Assembly: GCF_004349055.1 (NCBI RefSeq)
Contig: NZ_SMKX01000056.1
Location: 1-48,740 of the forward strand
DNA length: 48,740 nt
Direction: 5' to 3'
DNA from: Kribbella antibiotica
Lineage (GTDB): Bacteria > Actinomycetota > Actinomycetes > Propionibacteriales > Kribbellaceae
In this document: positions 8,516-15,997 of the stretch, piece by piece
How the letters are laid out: each line of letters opens with the position of its first letter
How positions within the stretch are numbered: position 1 is the first letter of the stretch
The notes under the pieces: model-generated
Database searches by the model: none
Told to the model about the DNA's origin: nothing
Seen by the model: only the letters and a program-made list of their open reading frames with translations
Position numbers and translations under genes: made by a program

Positions 8516-8625
8516 GCCAGTGGGCGGGCGTACCGGTTTCCCTGCGCCTGCGCCCGCCCGCTGATCCACATCGCAGCTCAGCAGATGCGAGCCGACTCCC
8601 CGGCTGGCGTGAAAAGGAGGCACCG

Positions 8626-8985
8626 ATGCCAGAGGAACCGCTTCACCTGCCGCGGTTGCGGATTTACGGATACCTGCTCGAATCGCTCCTGAAGACTGCA
8701 GACGCGTTCGATGTGCCGATGCACTTTGCCGAGTTCGCCGAGCAGCGTGGATACGACTTGAGCTGTATCTATCTAGAGCGACCAGCCACGATGCCGGCGG
8801 CGATCAATGCATTGCTCGACGAACTCGACGGGCTGCCATCGGGTACCGCGGTCGTCGCTGTGCCGACCTTCAGCCATCTGGCTCTGCCAGGCTGGGACCA
8901 CCGCCACCTCGCCGAGCAACTACGCGAGGCGACGGGACTGCCTGTCATTCTCGCCGGATACGCATCATCCGCCGCGATGACCTGA
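8626..8985 (+). CDS. Small resolvase-like protein
   Basis: 119 residues, with an almost ideal ribosome binding site (AAAAGGAGG at 8612-8620, 5-base gap) that decides the ATG at 8626. The pattern is that of the N-terminal serine-recombinase fold: IYGYL near residue 13, an alpha helix ending in the FAEQRGYDLSCIY segment, a long helix, and VVAVPTFSHLAL, which mirrors the VVPSLSHL strand of resolvases. The usual R-V-S active-site motif is not kept (YLLES instead) and no DNA-binding domain follows, so it is probably not a recombinase. Short proteins of this type occur in actinobacteria near XRE regulators; their role is unknown. Confidence 0.65.
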   Translation: MPEEPLHLPRLRIYGYLLESLLKTADAFDVPMHFAEFAEQRGYDLSCIYLERPATMPAAINALLDELDGLPSGTAVVAVPTFSHLALPGWDHRHLAEQLREATGLPVILAGYASSAAMT

Positions 8986-8995
8986 CAGTTGCGGC

Positions 8996-9028
8996 AATCT
9001 AGAGAACGTCAGGCATGACGCCTAGATT
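8996..9028. terminator. Convergent hairpin
   Basis: AATCTAG (8996-9002) pairs with CTAGATT (9022-9028) with an inner CGTC/GACG stem (9007-9010, 9017-9020). It lies between the convergent small gene and paaN and overlaps the paaN stop codon, so it could terminate transcripts from both sides. Confidence 0.45.
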
Positions 9029-10679
9029 GGATGACCCGGAAGCGACTCGCAACGTATGCGCCGTCGGTATAGGTCGAATTCGCCGCCGGATTGGCGCCAG
9101 TGCCGTGAAAATCACTGAACGCAGCCGACTGGTTCACAAAAACGGGTCCGGTCAGGTTCTCCGACAGCGCGACCCCGGCGTCGAGCGCGGCGTCGCGGGT
9201 CTGGTCGACGACACCGGCATCGGTCGAGTAAAGGCCCGCGGTCATCGCGCCGCCCTCGATCACGGTCTGCTGGAACAGCGCGATCGACTCCGCGGTGCCG
9301 GCGGTCTTGATCAGGAACGAGACCGGCCCGAAGCACTCCCGGCCGTACACATCGCTGTCCTTGGCATCGAGCGCGACCAGCAGCGGCGTCCGGACGACAG
9401 CCTCCGGGAAGGCCGGGTGCTTGATCTCCCGCGACTCCAGTACGACGTCGCCGTACTCGCCGGCGAGGTCGAGGCGGCTGATCACGGCGTTGTTCACGAT
9501 GCCGCCGAGGATCTCGACCGCTCGCGCGTCGTCGCCGAGCAGCTTGCTCATCGCACCGGCGATCCCGGCCCCGACCTCGTCGAAGGACTTGTGTCCCTCG
9601 TCGGTCTCGATCCCGCCGGCCGGGATGAAGATGTTCTGGGTGGTGGTGCACATCTGGCCCGAGTACAGCGCCAGCGTGAAGGCGAGGTTCCCGGTCAGCG
9701 CCTTGAAGGCGTCGGTGGAGTCGATGATGACCGCGTTCACGCCGGCCTTCTCGGTGAAGACCGAGGCCTGCGTCGCATTCTGCTCCAGCCAGTCACCGAA
9801 CTCGGTGCCGCCGGTGAAGTCGATCAGCTTCACCTCGGGCCGCGTGGCCAGCGGCTTGGCGAGGCCGTCACCGGCCTTCTCGACGGCCAGGGTGACCAGG
9901 TTCGGGTCGAAACCGGCCTCGGCGAGCACCTCGCGGAAGACCTCGACGGTCATCGCCAGCGGCAGCACCGCGCCCGGGTGCGGCTTGACGACGACCGCAT
10001 TGCCGGTCACCAGCGAGGCGAACAGGCCCGGCCAGGAGTTCCAGGTCGGGAAGGTGTTGCAGCCGATCACCAGCGCGACGCCGCGGCCGGTGACGGTGAA
10101 GGTCTTCTGCATCCGGATCGGCTCGCCCTTGGCCGGCTTCTCCCACAGCGCGTCGGCCGGGTAGCGGCTCATCTCCTCGTGCGCGTAGGCGACTGCCTCC
10201 AGCGCCCGGTCGAGCGCGTGCGCGCCACCGGCCTGGAACGCCATCACGAACGCCTGGCCGCTGGTGTGCTGCACCGCGTTGGCCAGCTCGAACACCCGCT
10301 TGTGCAGCCGGTCGAGGATCTCCAGTACGACGCCGGTCCGGCCGTCCACTCCGGCGTTACGCCAGCCGGTCAGCCCCTTGCGTGCCGCCTCGAGCAGTTC
10401 GTCCAGACCGGCCTCGACCGTCCGCGGGTACGACACGTCCAGCTTGATGCCGAACGGCGACTCCTCGGTGATGACCGTGCCGCGGGACCCGGGGGTCTCC
10501 ACGGCGTACGTCGTACCGAGGTGGGCCTCGAACGCGGTCTGGCCGTCAGCGGCCGCCGTCTCGCCGTACACGCGCGGGCTGGGGGACTCCGGGAACGCGG
10601 AGTGGTAGCCGCGGGACCGGATCGCGGTCAGTGCGGCGTCGAGACGGTCACGGTGAGCTGCGAGCAGGTCCGAGGTCAT
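9009..10679 (-). CDS. paaN: Phenylacetate degradation protein PaaN
   Basis: Aldehyde dehydrogenase superfamily protein of 556 aa, of the actinobacterial PaaN type (TIGR02288-like, from memory). The long N-terminal region (FPESPSPRVYGE, ESPFGIKLDVSYPR) is typical of the subfamily. The central NAD-binding part reads VIGCNTFPTWNSWPGLFASL with VVVKPHP following; E310 and the nucleophile C344 (SGQMCTTTQN) are present. In phenylacetate catabolism it is assigned to oxidation of a pathway aldehyde, though PaaZ does the ring-opening in many bacteria, so its exact step is uncertain. Read divergently from paaI-pcaF-paaK across a 76-bp gap. Confidence 0.88.
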   Translation of the reverse strand: MTSDLLAAHRDRLDAALTAIRSRGYHSAFPESPSPRVYGETAAADGQTAFEAHLGTTYAVETPGSRGTVITEESPFGIKLDVSYPRTVEAGLDELLEAARKGLTGWRNAGVDGRTGVVLEILDRLHKRVFELANAVQHTSGQAFVMAFQAGGAHALDRALEAVAYAHEEMSRYPADALWEKPAKGEPIRMQKTFTVTGRGVALVIGCNTFPTWNSWPGLFASLVTGNAVVVKPHPGAVLPLAMTVEVFREVLAEAGFDPNLVTLAVEKAGDGLAKPLATRPEVKLIDFTGGTEFGDWLEQNATQASVFTEKAGVNAVIIDSTDAFKALTGNLAFTLALYSGQMCTTTQNIFIPAGGIETDEGHKSFDEVGAGIAGAMSKLLGDDARAVEILGGIVNNAVISRLDLAGEYGDVVLESREIKHPAFPEAVVRTPLLVALDAKDSDVYGRECFGPVSFLIKTAGTAESIALFQQTVIEGGAMTAGLYSTDAGVVDQTRDAALDAGVALSENLTGPVFVNQSAAFSDFHGTGANPAANSTYTDGAYVASRFRVIQSRRHA

Positions 10680-10689
10680 GACCCTGATG

Positions 10690-10720
10690 TTACAGTCATT
10701 GTCGTAATCGGGGCTAGAGT
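10690..10720. promoter_or_regulatory. Candidate operator and promoter between paaN and paaI
   Basis: The 76-bp divergent gap holds an imperfect inverted repeat with TTAC (10690-10693) and GTAA (10704-10707), and a possible plus-strand -10 TAGAGT (10715-10720). Overlap of both would allow repression by a PaaR-like regulator, but the repeat is short and the assignment is weak. Confidence 0.3.
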
Positions 10721-10755
10721 GTCACATCACCTCTTCACGAAGGGGCAATTTCGGC

Positions 10756-11181
10756 ATGGGCGACGATCTGGCGAACCGCGTGGCCGCGGCGATGTGGGCG
10801 GACGATGCTGCCTCCGCCGCGCTCGGCATGCGCCTAGTGGCCGTCGCGGAAGGTCTGGCCTCCGTCGAGATGACGGTGCGCGACGACATGGTGAACGGGC
10901 ACGGGATCGCGCACGGCGGCTTTGTCTTCACGCTGGCCGACTCCGCGTTCGCCTTCGCGTGCAACTCGCGGAATCAGGTGACCGTCGCGCAGGCCTGCGA
11001 CATCGTCTTCGTCGCACCTGCCCAGCGCGGTGACCTGCTGACCGCTACCGCGACGGAGCGCACGACCTTCGGCCGGAACGCGATCTACGACGTGACGGTC
11101 CGCCGCGGCGACGACGTGATCGCCGAGTTCCGTGGCCGTAGTCGCCAGTTGTCCGGAAAAATTGTGGAGGAGCACGCATGA
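10756..11181 (+). CDS. paaI: Hydroxyphenylacetyl-CoA thioesterase PaaI
   Basis: Hot-dog fold thioesterase of 141 aa, normal for PaaI. The signature is NGHGIAHGGFVFTLADSAFA: N47, H49, the HGG at 53-55 and catalytic D62. The enzyme releases CoA from dead-end ring-hydroxylated phenylacetyl-CoA products and so rescues the CoA pool. Its last four bases overlap the thiolase start (ATGA, 11178-11181), and the three genes paaI, pcaF and paaK form one operon. Confidence 0.9.
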   Translation: MGDDLANRVAAAMWADDAASAALGMRLVAVAEGLASVEMTVRDDMVNGHGIAHGGFVFTLADSAFAFACNSRNQVTVAQACDIVFVAPAQRGDLLTATATERTTFGRNAIYDVTVRRGDDVIAEFRGRSRQLSGKIVEEHA

Positions 11182-12383
11182 CGCGCGAGGCGTTCTTGGT
11201 TGATGGAGTCCGGACGCCGATCGGCCGGTACGGCGGTGCGCTGGCGACCGTCCGCCCGGATGATCTGGCCGCGCACGCGATCCGCGCGCTGCTCGCTCGG
11301 CACGCATCTCTCGACCCGGCGCTGATCGACGACGTCATCCTCGGCTGCGCCAATCAGGCAGGCGAGGACAACCGCAACGTCGCCCGGATGGCCGTGCTGC
11401 TGTCCGGTCTCCCGGTCGAGGTCCCCGGTACGACGATCAACCGGCTCTGCGGGTCCGGTCTCGACGCACTCGCGTATGCCGCCCGGTCGATCATTGCTGG
11501 GGACAACGACGTACTGATTGCCGGTGGCGTCGAGTCGATGTCGCGAGCACCTTTTGTGATGCCCAAGGCAACTACTGCATTCTCCCGGCAGGCCGAGGTG
11601 TTCGACACGACCATCGGCTGGCGATTCGTGAACCCGGCATTGCAGGCGCAGTACGGGATCGACTCGATGCCGGAGACCGCGGAGAACCTGGCCGCCGACT
11701 TCAACATCTCCCGCGAAGACCAGGACCTGTTCGCACTGTGCAGTCAGCAGCGCGCCGCCAAGGCTCAGGCGAACGGGCGGCTGGCTGAGGAGATCATTCC
11801 GGTCGAGGTCCCGGGGAAGCGCGGTGCCGTGACGGTCGTCGACACCGACGAGCACCCGCGCGAGACGACCCTCGAAGCGCTCGCTGGCTTGCGGACACCG
11901 TTCCGCACCCCGGGCACGGTCACCGCAGGCAACGCTTCCGGCGTGAACGACGGCGCAGCCGCCCTGCTCGTGATGAGCGGCGCGATGGTTGAGCGCCTGG
12001 GCGTCACGCCGCTGGCTCGGATCGTCGGTACGGCGACTGCCGGCGTACCGCCTCGGATCATGGGGATCGGGCCTGCGCCCGCTACCCGCAAGCTGCTTGA
12101 CCGTACTGGGGTCGCTTTGGCGGACGTCGGTGCGATCGAGCTGAATGAGGCGTTCGCCTCGCAGTCGTTGGCAGTGCTGCGCGAGCTCGGGCTTCCCGAC
12201 GACGCGGAGCACGTCAACCCGAACGGCGGCGCCATCGCTCTGGGTCACCCCCTGGGGATGTCCGGCGCCCGTCTCGCTCTCACCGCCGCCTTGGAGCTTC
12301 GCCACCGCGATGCCGGGTACGCGCTGGCCACCATGTGTATCGGCGTCGGACAGGGCATCGCGACCCTGCTCGCCAAGCCTTAG
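11178..12383 (+). CDS. pcaF: 3-oxoadipyl-CoA thiolase
   Basis: Thiolase of 401 aa, the family length for PcaF/PaaJ. Catalytic residues are visible: nucleophile C91 (NRLCGSGLDA), H357 (GHPLGMSGAR) and C387 (ATMCIGVGQG). In phenylacetate or protocatechuate breakdown it cleaves 3-oxoadipyl-CoA into succinyl-CoA and acetyl-CoA. The long DTTIGWRFVNP insert favours this substrate over simple acetoacetyl-CoA. Overlaps paaI by four bases and is followed by paaK after 10 bp. The symbol paaJ would be equally valid. Confidence 0.85.
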   Translation: MTREAFLVDGVRTPIGRYGGALATVRPDDLAAHAIRALLARHASLDPALIDDVILGCANQAGEDNRNVARMAVLLSGLPVEVPGTTINRLCGSGLDALAYAARSIIAGDNDVLIAGGVESMSRAPFVMPKATTAFSRQAEVFDTTIGWRFVNPALQAQYGIDSMPETAENLAADFNISREDQDLFALCSQQRAAKAQANGRLAEEIIPVEVPGKRGAVTVVDTDEHPRETTLEALAGLRTPFRTPGTVTAGNASGVNDGAAALLVMSGAMVERLGVTPLARIVGTATAGVPPRIMGIGPAPATRKLLDRTGVALADVGAIELNEAFASQSLAVLRELGLPDDAEHVNPNGGAIALGHPLGMSGARLALTAALELRHRDAGYALATMCIGVGQGIATLLAKP

Positions 12384-12393
12384 GAGTACTTGG

Positions 12394-13689
12394 ATGCTCG
12401 GTGATGCGTGCCCCGAGGAGTTGCTGGACGCCGGCGAACGACTGTCGGTGGACGAACTCCGGTCCCGGCAATTGTCGTTGCTGCAGGCAACTGTTGCGAC
12501 GACGTACGAGAAAGTGCCGCACTATCGGAAGGCGCTGGACGAGGTCGGGTTCGCCCCCGGCGATCTGAAGGAGCTCTCCGACCTGAGCCGGTTGCCGTTC
12601 ACCGGCAAGAAGGATCTGCGGGACAACTACCCGTTCGGGATGTTCGCCGTACCGCAGTCCGAGGTGTCGCGCGTGCACGCCTCGTCGGGCACGACGGGCC
12701 GGCCGACAGTGGTCGGCTACACCAAGCAGGACATCGACACCTGGGCCAACCTGATGGCGCGGTCGATCCGGGCCGCCGGTGGGCGTGCGGGCGATACCTG
12801 CCATGTCGCCTATGGCTACGGCCTCTTCACCGGCGGGCTCGGCGCGCACTACGGAGCCGAGCGGCTCGGATGCACCGTCGTACCGATCTCCGGTGGGATG
12901 ACCGAGCGTCAGGTCGATCTGATCCGCGACTTCGGAGCCCGGATCATCATGGTCACCCCGTCGTACTTCCTCGCCATCATCGACGAGATGGAACGCCGCG
13001 GGCTGGACCCGCGCGACACGTCGTTGCGGATCGGCATCTTCGGCGCGGAGCCGTGGACCGAGCAGATGCGCACCGAGGTCGAGCAGCGCACCGGCATGCA
13101 CGCCGTCGACATCTACGGCCTGTCCGAGGTGATGGGCCCCGGCGTCGCCCAGGAGTGCGTCGAGACCAAGGACGGCCTGCACATCTGGGAGGACCACTTC
13201 TACCCGGAGATCATCGACCCGGTCACCGGCGAGGTCCTCCCCGACGGCTCCGAAGGCGAGCTCGTCTTCACCACCCTCACCAAACAAGCCTTCCCCGTCC
13301 TCCGCTACCGCACCCGCGACCTGACCCGCCTCCTCCCCGGTACGGCGCGCCCTGGCATGCGCCGGATGGAGAAGATCACCGGCCGCACCGACGACATGAT
13401 GATCGTCCGCGGCGTCAACGTCTTTCCCACCCAGATCGAAGAACAGATCCTCGGAGTCGAGGGCCTCACCCCGCACTACCTCTGTGTCCTCACCCGCCCC
13501 GGCCGCATGGACGAACTCACCGTCCAGGTCGAAGCCGCCCCCGACCTCACCGACCGCCCGACGGCCGCCGCCGCATTGTCCCGCCGCATCAAGGACCGCG
13601 TAGGCGTCACCGCCAAGATCGAGATCGTCGACCCGCACGCCCTCGAACGCTCCCTCGGCAAAGCCAAACGCATCAAAGACAACCGCTAG
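12394..13689 (+). CDS. paaK: Phenylacetate-CoA ligase
   Basis: Adenylate-forming ligase of 431 aa that activates phenylacetate to phenylacetyl-CoA, the first step of the pathway. Seen: the AMP-binding SSGTTGRP at residues 97-104, the IYGLSEVMGPG substrate-pocket segment, a YRTRDLT motif and the C-terminal GRTDDMMIVRGVN hinge. Start ATG 12394 follows GGAG (12383-12386) and is 10 bp past the thiolase stop; a longer frame upstream overlaps the thiolase and is rejected. The oxygenase genes paaABCDE are not in the window. Confidence 0.92.
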   Translation: MLGDACPEELLDAGERLSVDELRSRQLSLLQATVATTYEKVPHYRKALDEVGFAPGDLKELSDLSRLPFTGKKDLRDNYPFGMFAVPQSEVSRVHASSGTTGRPTVVGYTKQDIDTWANLMARSIRAAGGRAGDTCHVAYGYGLFTGGLGAHYGAERLGCTVVPISGGMTERQVDLIRDFGARIIMVTPSYFLAIIDEMERRGLDPRDTSLRIGIFGAEPWTEQMRTEVEQRTGMHAVDIYGLSEVMGPGVAQECVETKDGLHIWEDHFYPEIIDPVTGEVLPDGSEGELVFTTLTKQAFPVLRYRTRDLTRLLPGTARPGMRRMEKITGRTDDMMIVRGVNVFPTQIEEQILGVEGLTPHYLCVLTRPGRMDELTVQVEAAPDLTDRPTAAAALSRRIKDRVGVTAKIEIVDPHALERSLGKAKRIKDNR

Positions 13690-13705
13690 CCCCGCCCCGC
13701 CGTGC

Positions 13706-14155
13706 TCACAGCGGAAGGACGGTTGTGCGGTGCTGGTGCTCGAAGACCACCGAGCTGCGGATATCCGCGATCTCCTGCCGTTTGGCGAGGTCGAGGACCA
13801 GGTCTCGCAGTGCCTGGGCATCCTTGACCGCGACGTGGGCCAGGAAGTCGGAGGCGCCGGACACCATGAACATGTCGAGTGTCTGCGGGAGCTGCATCAC
13901 GTAGTCCTGGAAGGCGGTGGCGACGGCCATCGCCTGGGGGCGCAGTTTGATCGAGATGATCGCCTGCATCGCGCGATCGATCGCCTTCAGGTCGACAGCG
14001 GCGTGGTAGCCGCTGATCACCCCACGCTCGCGGAGAGTGCGGATTCGCTCCAGGCAGGTGGACGGCGCGATGCCAAGCTCGGCGGCCATGTCGCGGTTGG
14101 TGCGGCGGGCATCGTTCTGCAGAATCCGCAGCAACGCCGTATCAAGTTCGTCCAT
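13706..14155 (-). CDS. Lrp/AsnC-family regulator
   Basis: 149-residue regulator with an N-terminal AsnC helix-turn-helix (MDELDTALLRILQNDARRTN, then APSTCLERIRTLRERGVI) and a C-terminal RAM ligand-binding domain. Proteins of this family sense amino acids or related metabolites. It ends 16 bp from paaK, convergently. It is divergent from a DUF2000 gene, an arrangement common for Lrp regulators, which usually control the neighbour. A GTG at 14161 two codons upstream is an equally possible start. The palindrome at 14178-14192 lies between the two. Confidence 0.88.
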   Translation of the reverse strand: MDELDTALLRILQNDARRTNRDMAAELGIAPSTCLERIRTLRERGVISGYHAAVDLKAIDRAMQAIISIKLRPQAMAVATAFQDYVMQLPQTLDMFMVSGASDFLAHVAVKDAQALRDLVLDLAKRQEIADIRSSVVFEHQHRTTVLPL

Positions 14156-14177
14156 GTGCACAATTTTCGCAGATCTG

Positions 14178-14192
14178 CCGAACGATGTTCGG
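14178..14192. promoter_or_regulatory. Candidate Lrp operator
   Basis: Perfect palindrome CCGAAC GAT GTTCGG in the 78-bp gap between the divergent Lrp and DUF2000 genes. Size, 3-bp centre and site fit an AsnC/Lrp dimer site; inference. Confidence 0.45.
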
Positions 14193-14233
14193 TAGACGAC
14201 GTGAGGTCTTGTACGTCGGGCTAGGTTTCCGAG

Positions 14234-14644
14234 GTGCTGACGAACAAGATCGTGGTCGTGATTGCGACCGACGCCCCGATCGGGGTCGCCCTCAACACCG
14301 CCGCACTGCTCGGCGTCGGCCTCGGCCACCGGCACGCCGAAACAGTCGGCGCCGACACCGTGGACGCCGGCGGAAATCCGCACACCGGCATGTCGGCGTA
14401 CCCGATCCCTGTCCTCAAGGCGACGCCGGAACGGCTGCATGAGCTGCGGGCGCAAGCCGCGGCCCGCGACGACGTGATCGTGCACGACATGAATCAGATC
14501 GCCCAGCAGGCCAGGACGTACGAGCAGTTCAGCGACACCTTGGCCGGCACCAAGCCGGAGGACGTCGAGTACCTCGGACTCGCGATCCACGGTCCCCGCC
14601 AGGCCGTCGACTCCCTGACCGGGGCACTCGCGCTGTACCGCTGA
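14234..14644 (+). CDS. DUF2000 family protein
   Basis: 136 residues, beginning with GTG 14234. The sequence KIVVVIATDAPIGVALNTAALLG is typical of DUF2000, a small alpha/beta fold related to peptidyl-tRNA hydrolase 2. Biochemical role unknown. The gene sits opposite an Lrp regulator, which is the usual context. It is followed by the 14651-14713 hairpin. The ribosome binding site is poor, so a leaderless or weak start is likely. Confidence 0.8.
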   Translation: MLTNKIVVVIATDAPIGVALNTAALLGVGLGHRHAETVGADTVDAGGNPHTGMSAYPIPVLKATPERLHELRAQAAARDDVIVHDMNQIAQQARTYEQFSDTLAGTKPEDVEYLGLAIHGPRQAVDSLTGALALYR

Positions 14645-14650
14645 CCAAGC

Positions 14651-14713
14651 CATCTTTGTGCACCCACCAGTCGCATTTCGTCGGCGGAAATGGTTGGTGC
14701 GTTCTCAAAGATG
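14651..14713. repeat. Hairpin repeat element, copy 1
   Basis: Outer stem CATCTTTG (14651-14658) with CAAAGATG (14706-14713), enclosing an imperfect inner stem with GCACCCACCAGTCGCATTTC on the left and GAAATGGTTGGTGC on the right. It lies at the end of the DUF2000 gene and just before the leader peptide. A related hairpin with the same AATGGTTG core and CAAAGATG end is at 21361-21417. It may terminate the DUF2000 transcript. Confidence 0.6.
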
Positions 14714-14753
14714 CGTAGTACGGTGCTGCTCTACGCGGAAGGAGGTGAGTGCG

Positions 14754-14801
14754 ATGTTGTACCGAACCGTCGTGCTGCCCTTCTGCCGTGCCTGCGGCTG
14801 A
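14754..14801 (+). CDS. Cysteine-containing leader peptide
   Basis: A 15-codon frame, MLYRTVVLPFCRACG, with an ideal ribosome binding site (GGAAGGAGGTGAG, 14738-14749; gap 8 bases after GGAGG), far better than that of most genes here. It carries two Cys codons (14784-14786 and 14793-14795) directly before the stop at 14799-14801, as in known actinobacterial cysteine leader peptides. The stop is 30 bp from the DinB start, and the DinB Shine-Dalgarno is masked by the hairpin at 14806-14825. The peptide most likely controls the two DinB genes by coupling its own translation to theirs. Confidence 0.65.
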   Translation: MLYRTVVLPFCRACG

Positions 14802-14805
14802 GGGC

Positions 14806-14825
14806 AGCTCCCAGCACCAGGAGCT
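14806..14825 (+). promoter_or_regulatory. Hairpin that masks the DinB ribosome binding site
   Basis: AGCTCC (14806-14811) pairs with GGAGCT (14820-14825) around an 8-base loop, and the right arm includes most of the AGGAG (14819-14823) used by the next gene. A ribosome ending at the leader stop (14799-14801) would cover the left arm and free the site. The stem is only six pairs, so its effect would be moderate. Confidence 0.5.
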
Positions 14826-14830
14826 CTCGT

Positions 14831-15361
14831 ATGACCGCAGTACCGCGTCCCGCACTGTCCGCGCCTGAGCGTGAGCAGTTGATCGGATGGCTGGATCACC
14901 AGCGATCCTTCGTCCGGATGAAGTGCACCGGACTGTCCGAAGAAGATGCCCACCGCAACGTCGTACCGACGTCGCCGTTGATGACGCCGGCCGGGCTTGT
15001 CGCTCACCTGCGCTGGAACGAGTACGGCTGGTTCCAGCAGAGCGTGCTCGGGGTCCCCGACACCGGCCAGACTCCGTGGACCGAAGACGGCCACCCCGAT
15101 GCCGAGATGCTCGTCGACGACGTACCGATCGCTCAGCTGCTCGACGAGTACGACGCCGAGTGCGCGCGCTCGAATGCGGCGATCGCCGACCTCTCGCTCG
15201 ACGCACTGGAAAAGGGCACCGGCCAAGGCGAACCCGCCTCGCTGCGCTACGTGCTCTGCCACATGATCGAGGAGACCGCCCGGCACGTCGGGCACCTCGA
15301 CATCATTCGTGAATTGATCGATGGCCGCACTGGCTACACCAAACTTGAGGAGACTGCATGA
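14831..15361 (+). CDS. DinB-family protein (DUF664), first copy
   Basis: 176-residue four-helix-bundle enzyme of the DinB/DUF664 group, which in actinobacteria includes mycothiol-dependent S-transferases with a three-histidine metal site. Histidines are seen at residue 59 (VAHLRWNEYGWF) and in ETARHVGHLD near residues 152-156. The start at ATG 14831 is set by AGGAG at 14819-14823; the longer frame from 14690 runs through the leader peptide in another frame and is rejected. It overlaps the second copy by four bases. Substrate unknown; thiol-linked detoxification is inference. Confidence 0.85.
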   Translation: MTAVPRPALSAPEREQLIGWLDHQRSFVRMKCTGLSEEDAHRNVVPTSPLMTPAGLVAHLRWNEYGWFQQSVLGVPDTGQTPWTEDGHPDAEMLVDDVPIAQLLDEYDAECARSNAAIADLSLDALEKGTGQGEPASLRYVLCHMIEETARHVGHLDIIRELIDGRTGYTKLEETA

Positions 15362-15870
15362 GACCATCCCTGACCGGTGACGAGCGTGAGCAGCTTGTCG
15401 GCTGGCTCGACCACCTTCGGTCGCTCGTCCGCGTGAAGTGCGAGGGCCTGACCGAGGAGGACGCGCATCGCGTCGTGCTCCCCACCTCGCCGCTCACCAA
15501 TGTCGCCGGCCTGGTCGCGCATCTGCGCTGGGTGGAGTACAGCTGGTTCCAGCAGAACCTCGCGGGTGTCCCCGACACCGGGCAGACCCCATGGACGGCG
15601 GATGGTCATCCGGACGCCGAGATGCTGGTGGACGACGTACCGCTGGCGCAGCTGCTCGACGAGTACGAGGCCGAGAATGCGAGATCGAATGCGGTCGTTG
15701 CCGCAATGGACCTCGGGGACCTCGAACAGGCCGTCGTACGGGAGAGTGGGCGGGCCTCCGTGCGGTACGTGCTGTGTCATCTGATCGAGGAAACGGCCCG
15801 GCATCTCGGGCACCTCGACATCGTCCGCGAGCTGCTCGACGGCGGGGTCGGCTACGAGTCGATGAGCTGA
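15358..15870 (+). CDS. DinB-family protein (DUF664), second copy
   Basis: 170-residue paralogue of the gene before it, clearly more than half identical by eye across the full length, with the same TGQTPW, DGHPDAEMLVDDVP, VRYVLCH and ETARHLGHLD segments. The metal-site histidines are kept. Start ATG overlaps the stop of copy one (ATGA), so this is a tandem duplication within one operon under the same leader. Differences cluster in the middle (VVAAMDLGDLEQ), where substrate preference could have diverged. Confidence 0.87.
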   Translation: MRPSLTGDEREQLVGWLDHLRSLVRVKCEGLTEEDAHRVVLPTSPLTNVAGLVAHLRWVEYSWFQQNLAGVPDTGQTPWTADGHPDAEMLVDDVPLAQLLDEYEAENARSNAVVAAMDLGDLEQAVVRESGRASVRYVLCHLIEETARHLGHLDIVRELLDGGVGYESMS

Positions 15871-15930
15871 CTGTTTGCGAACCGGCTGGCCGGTTGTCGT
15901 GGCGGGTCTCCGTCACGGCGACCGGGCCGG

Positions 15931-15959
15931 TTCCGGCGCCGCCAAGGGGTGGATAGGAT
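15931..15959 (+). promoter_or_regulatory. Candidate promoter of the TetR gene
   Basis: TTCCGG (15931-15936), 17-bp spacer, TAGGAT (15954-15959), which would start transcription about 30 bp before ATG 15998. A small perfect hairpin, AACCGGC TG GCCGGTT (15880-15895), precedes it and could be a weak terminator of the DinB operon or an operator. Confidence 0.4.
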
Positions 15960-15997
15960 GTCCGGGATCTGGCACGGGGTAGCCGACAAGAGGTGCA

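Noticed and set aside
9015..11033. 672-residue plus-strand frame
   Set aside because: Antisense shadow of paaN; Arg/Gly/Val-rich, no domain.
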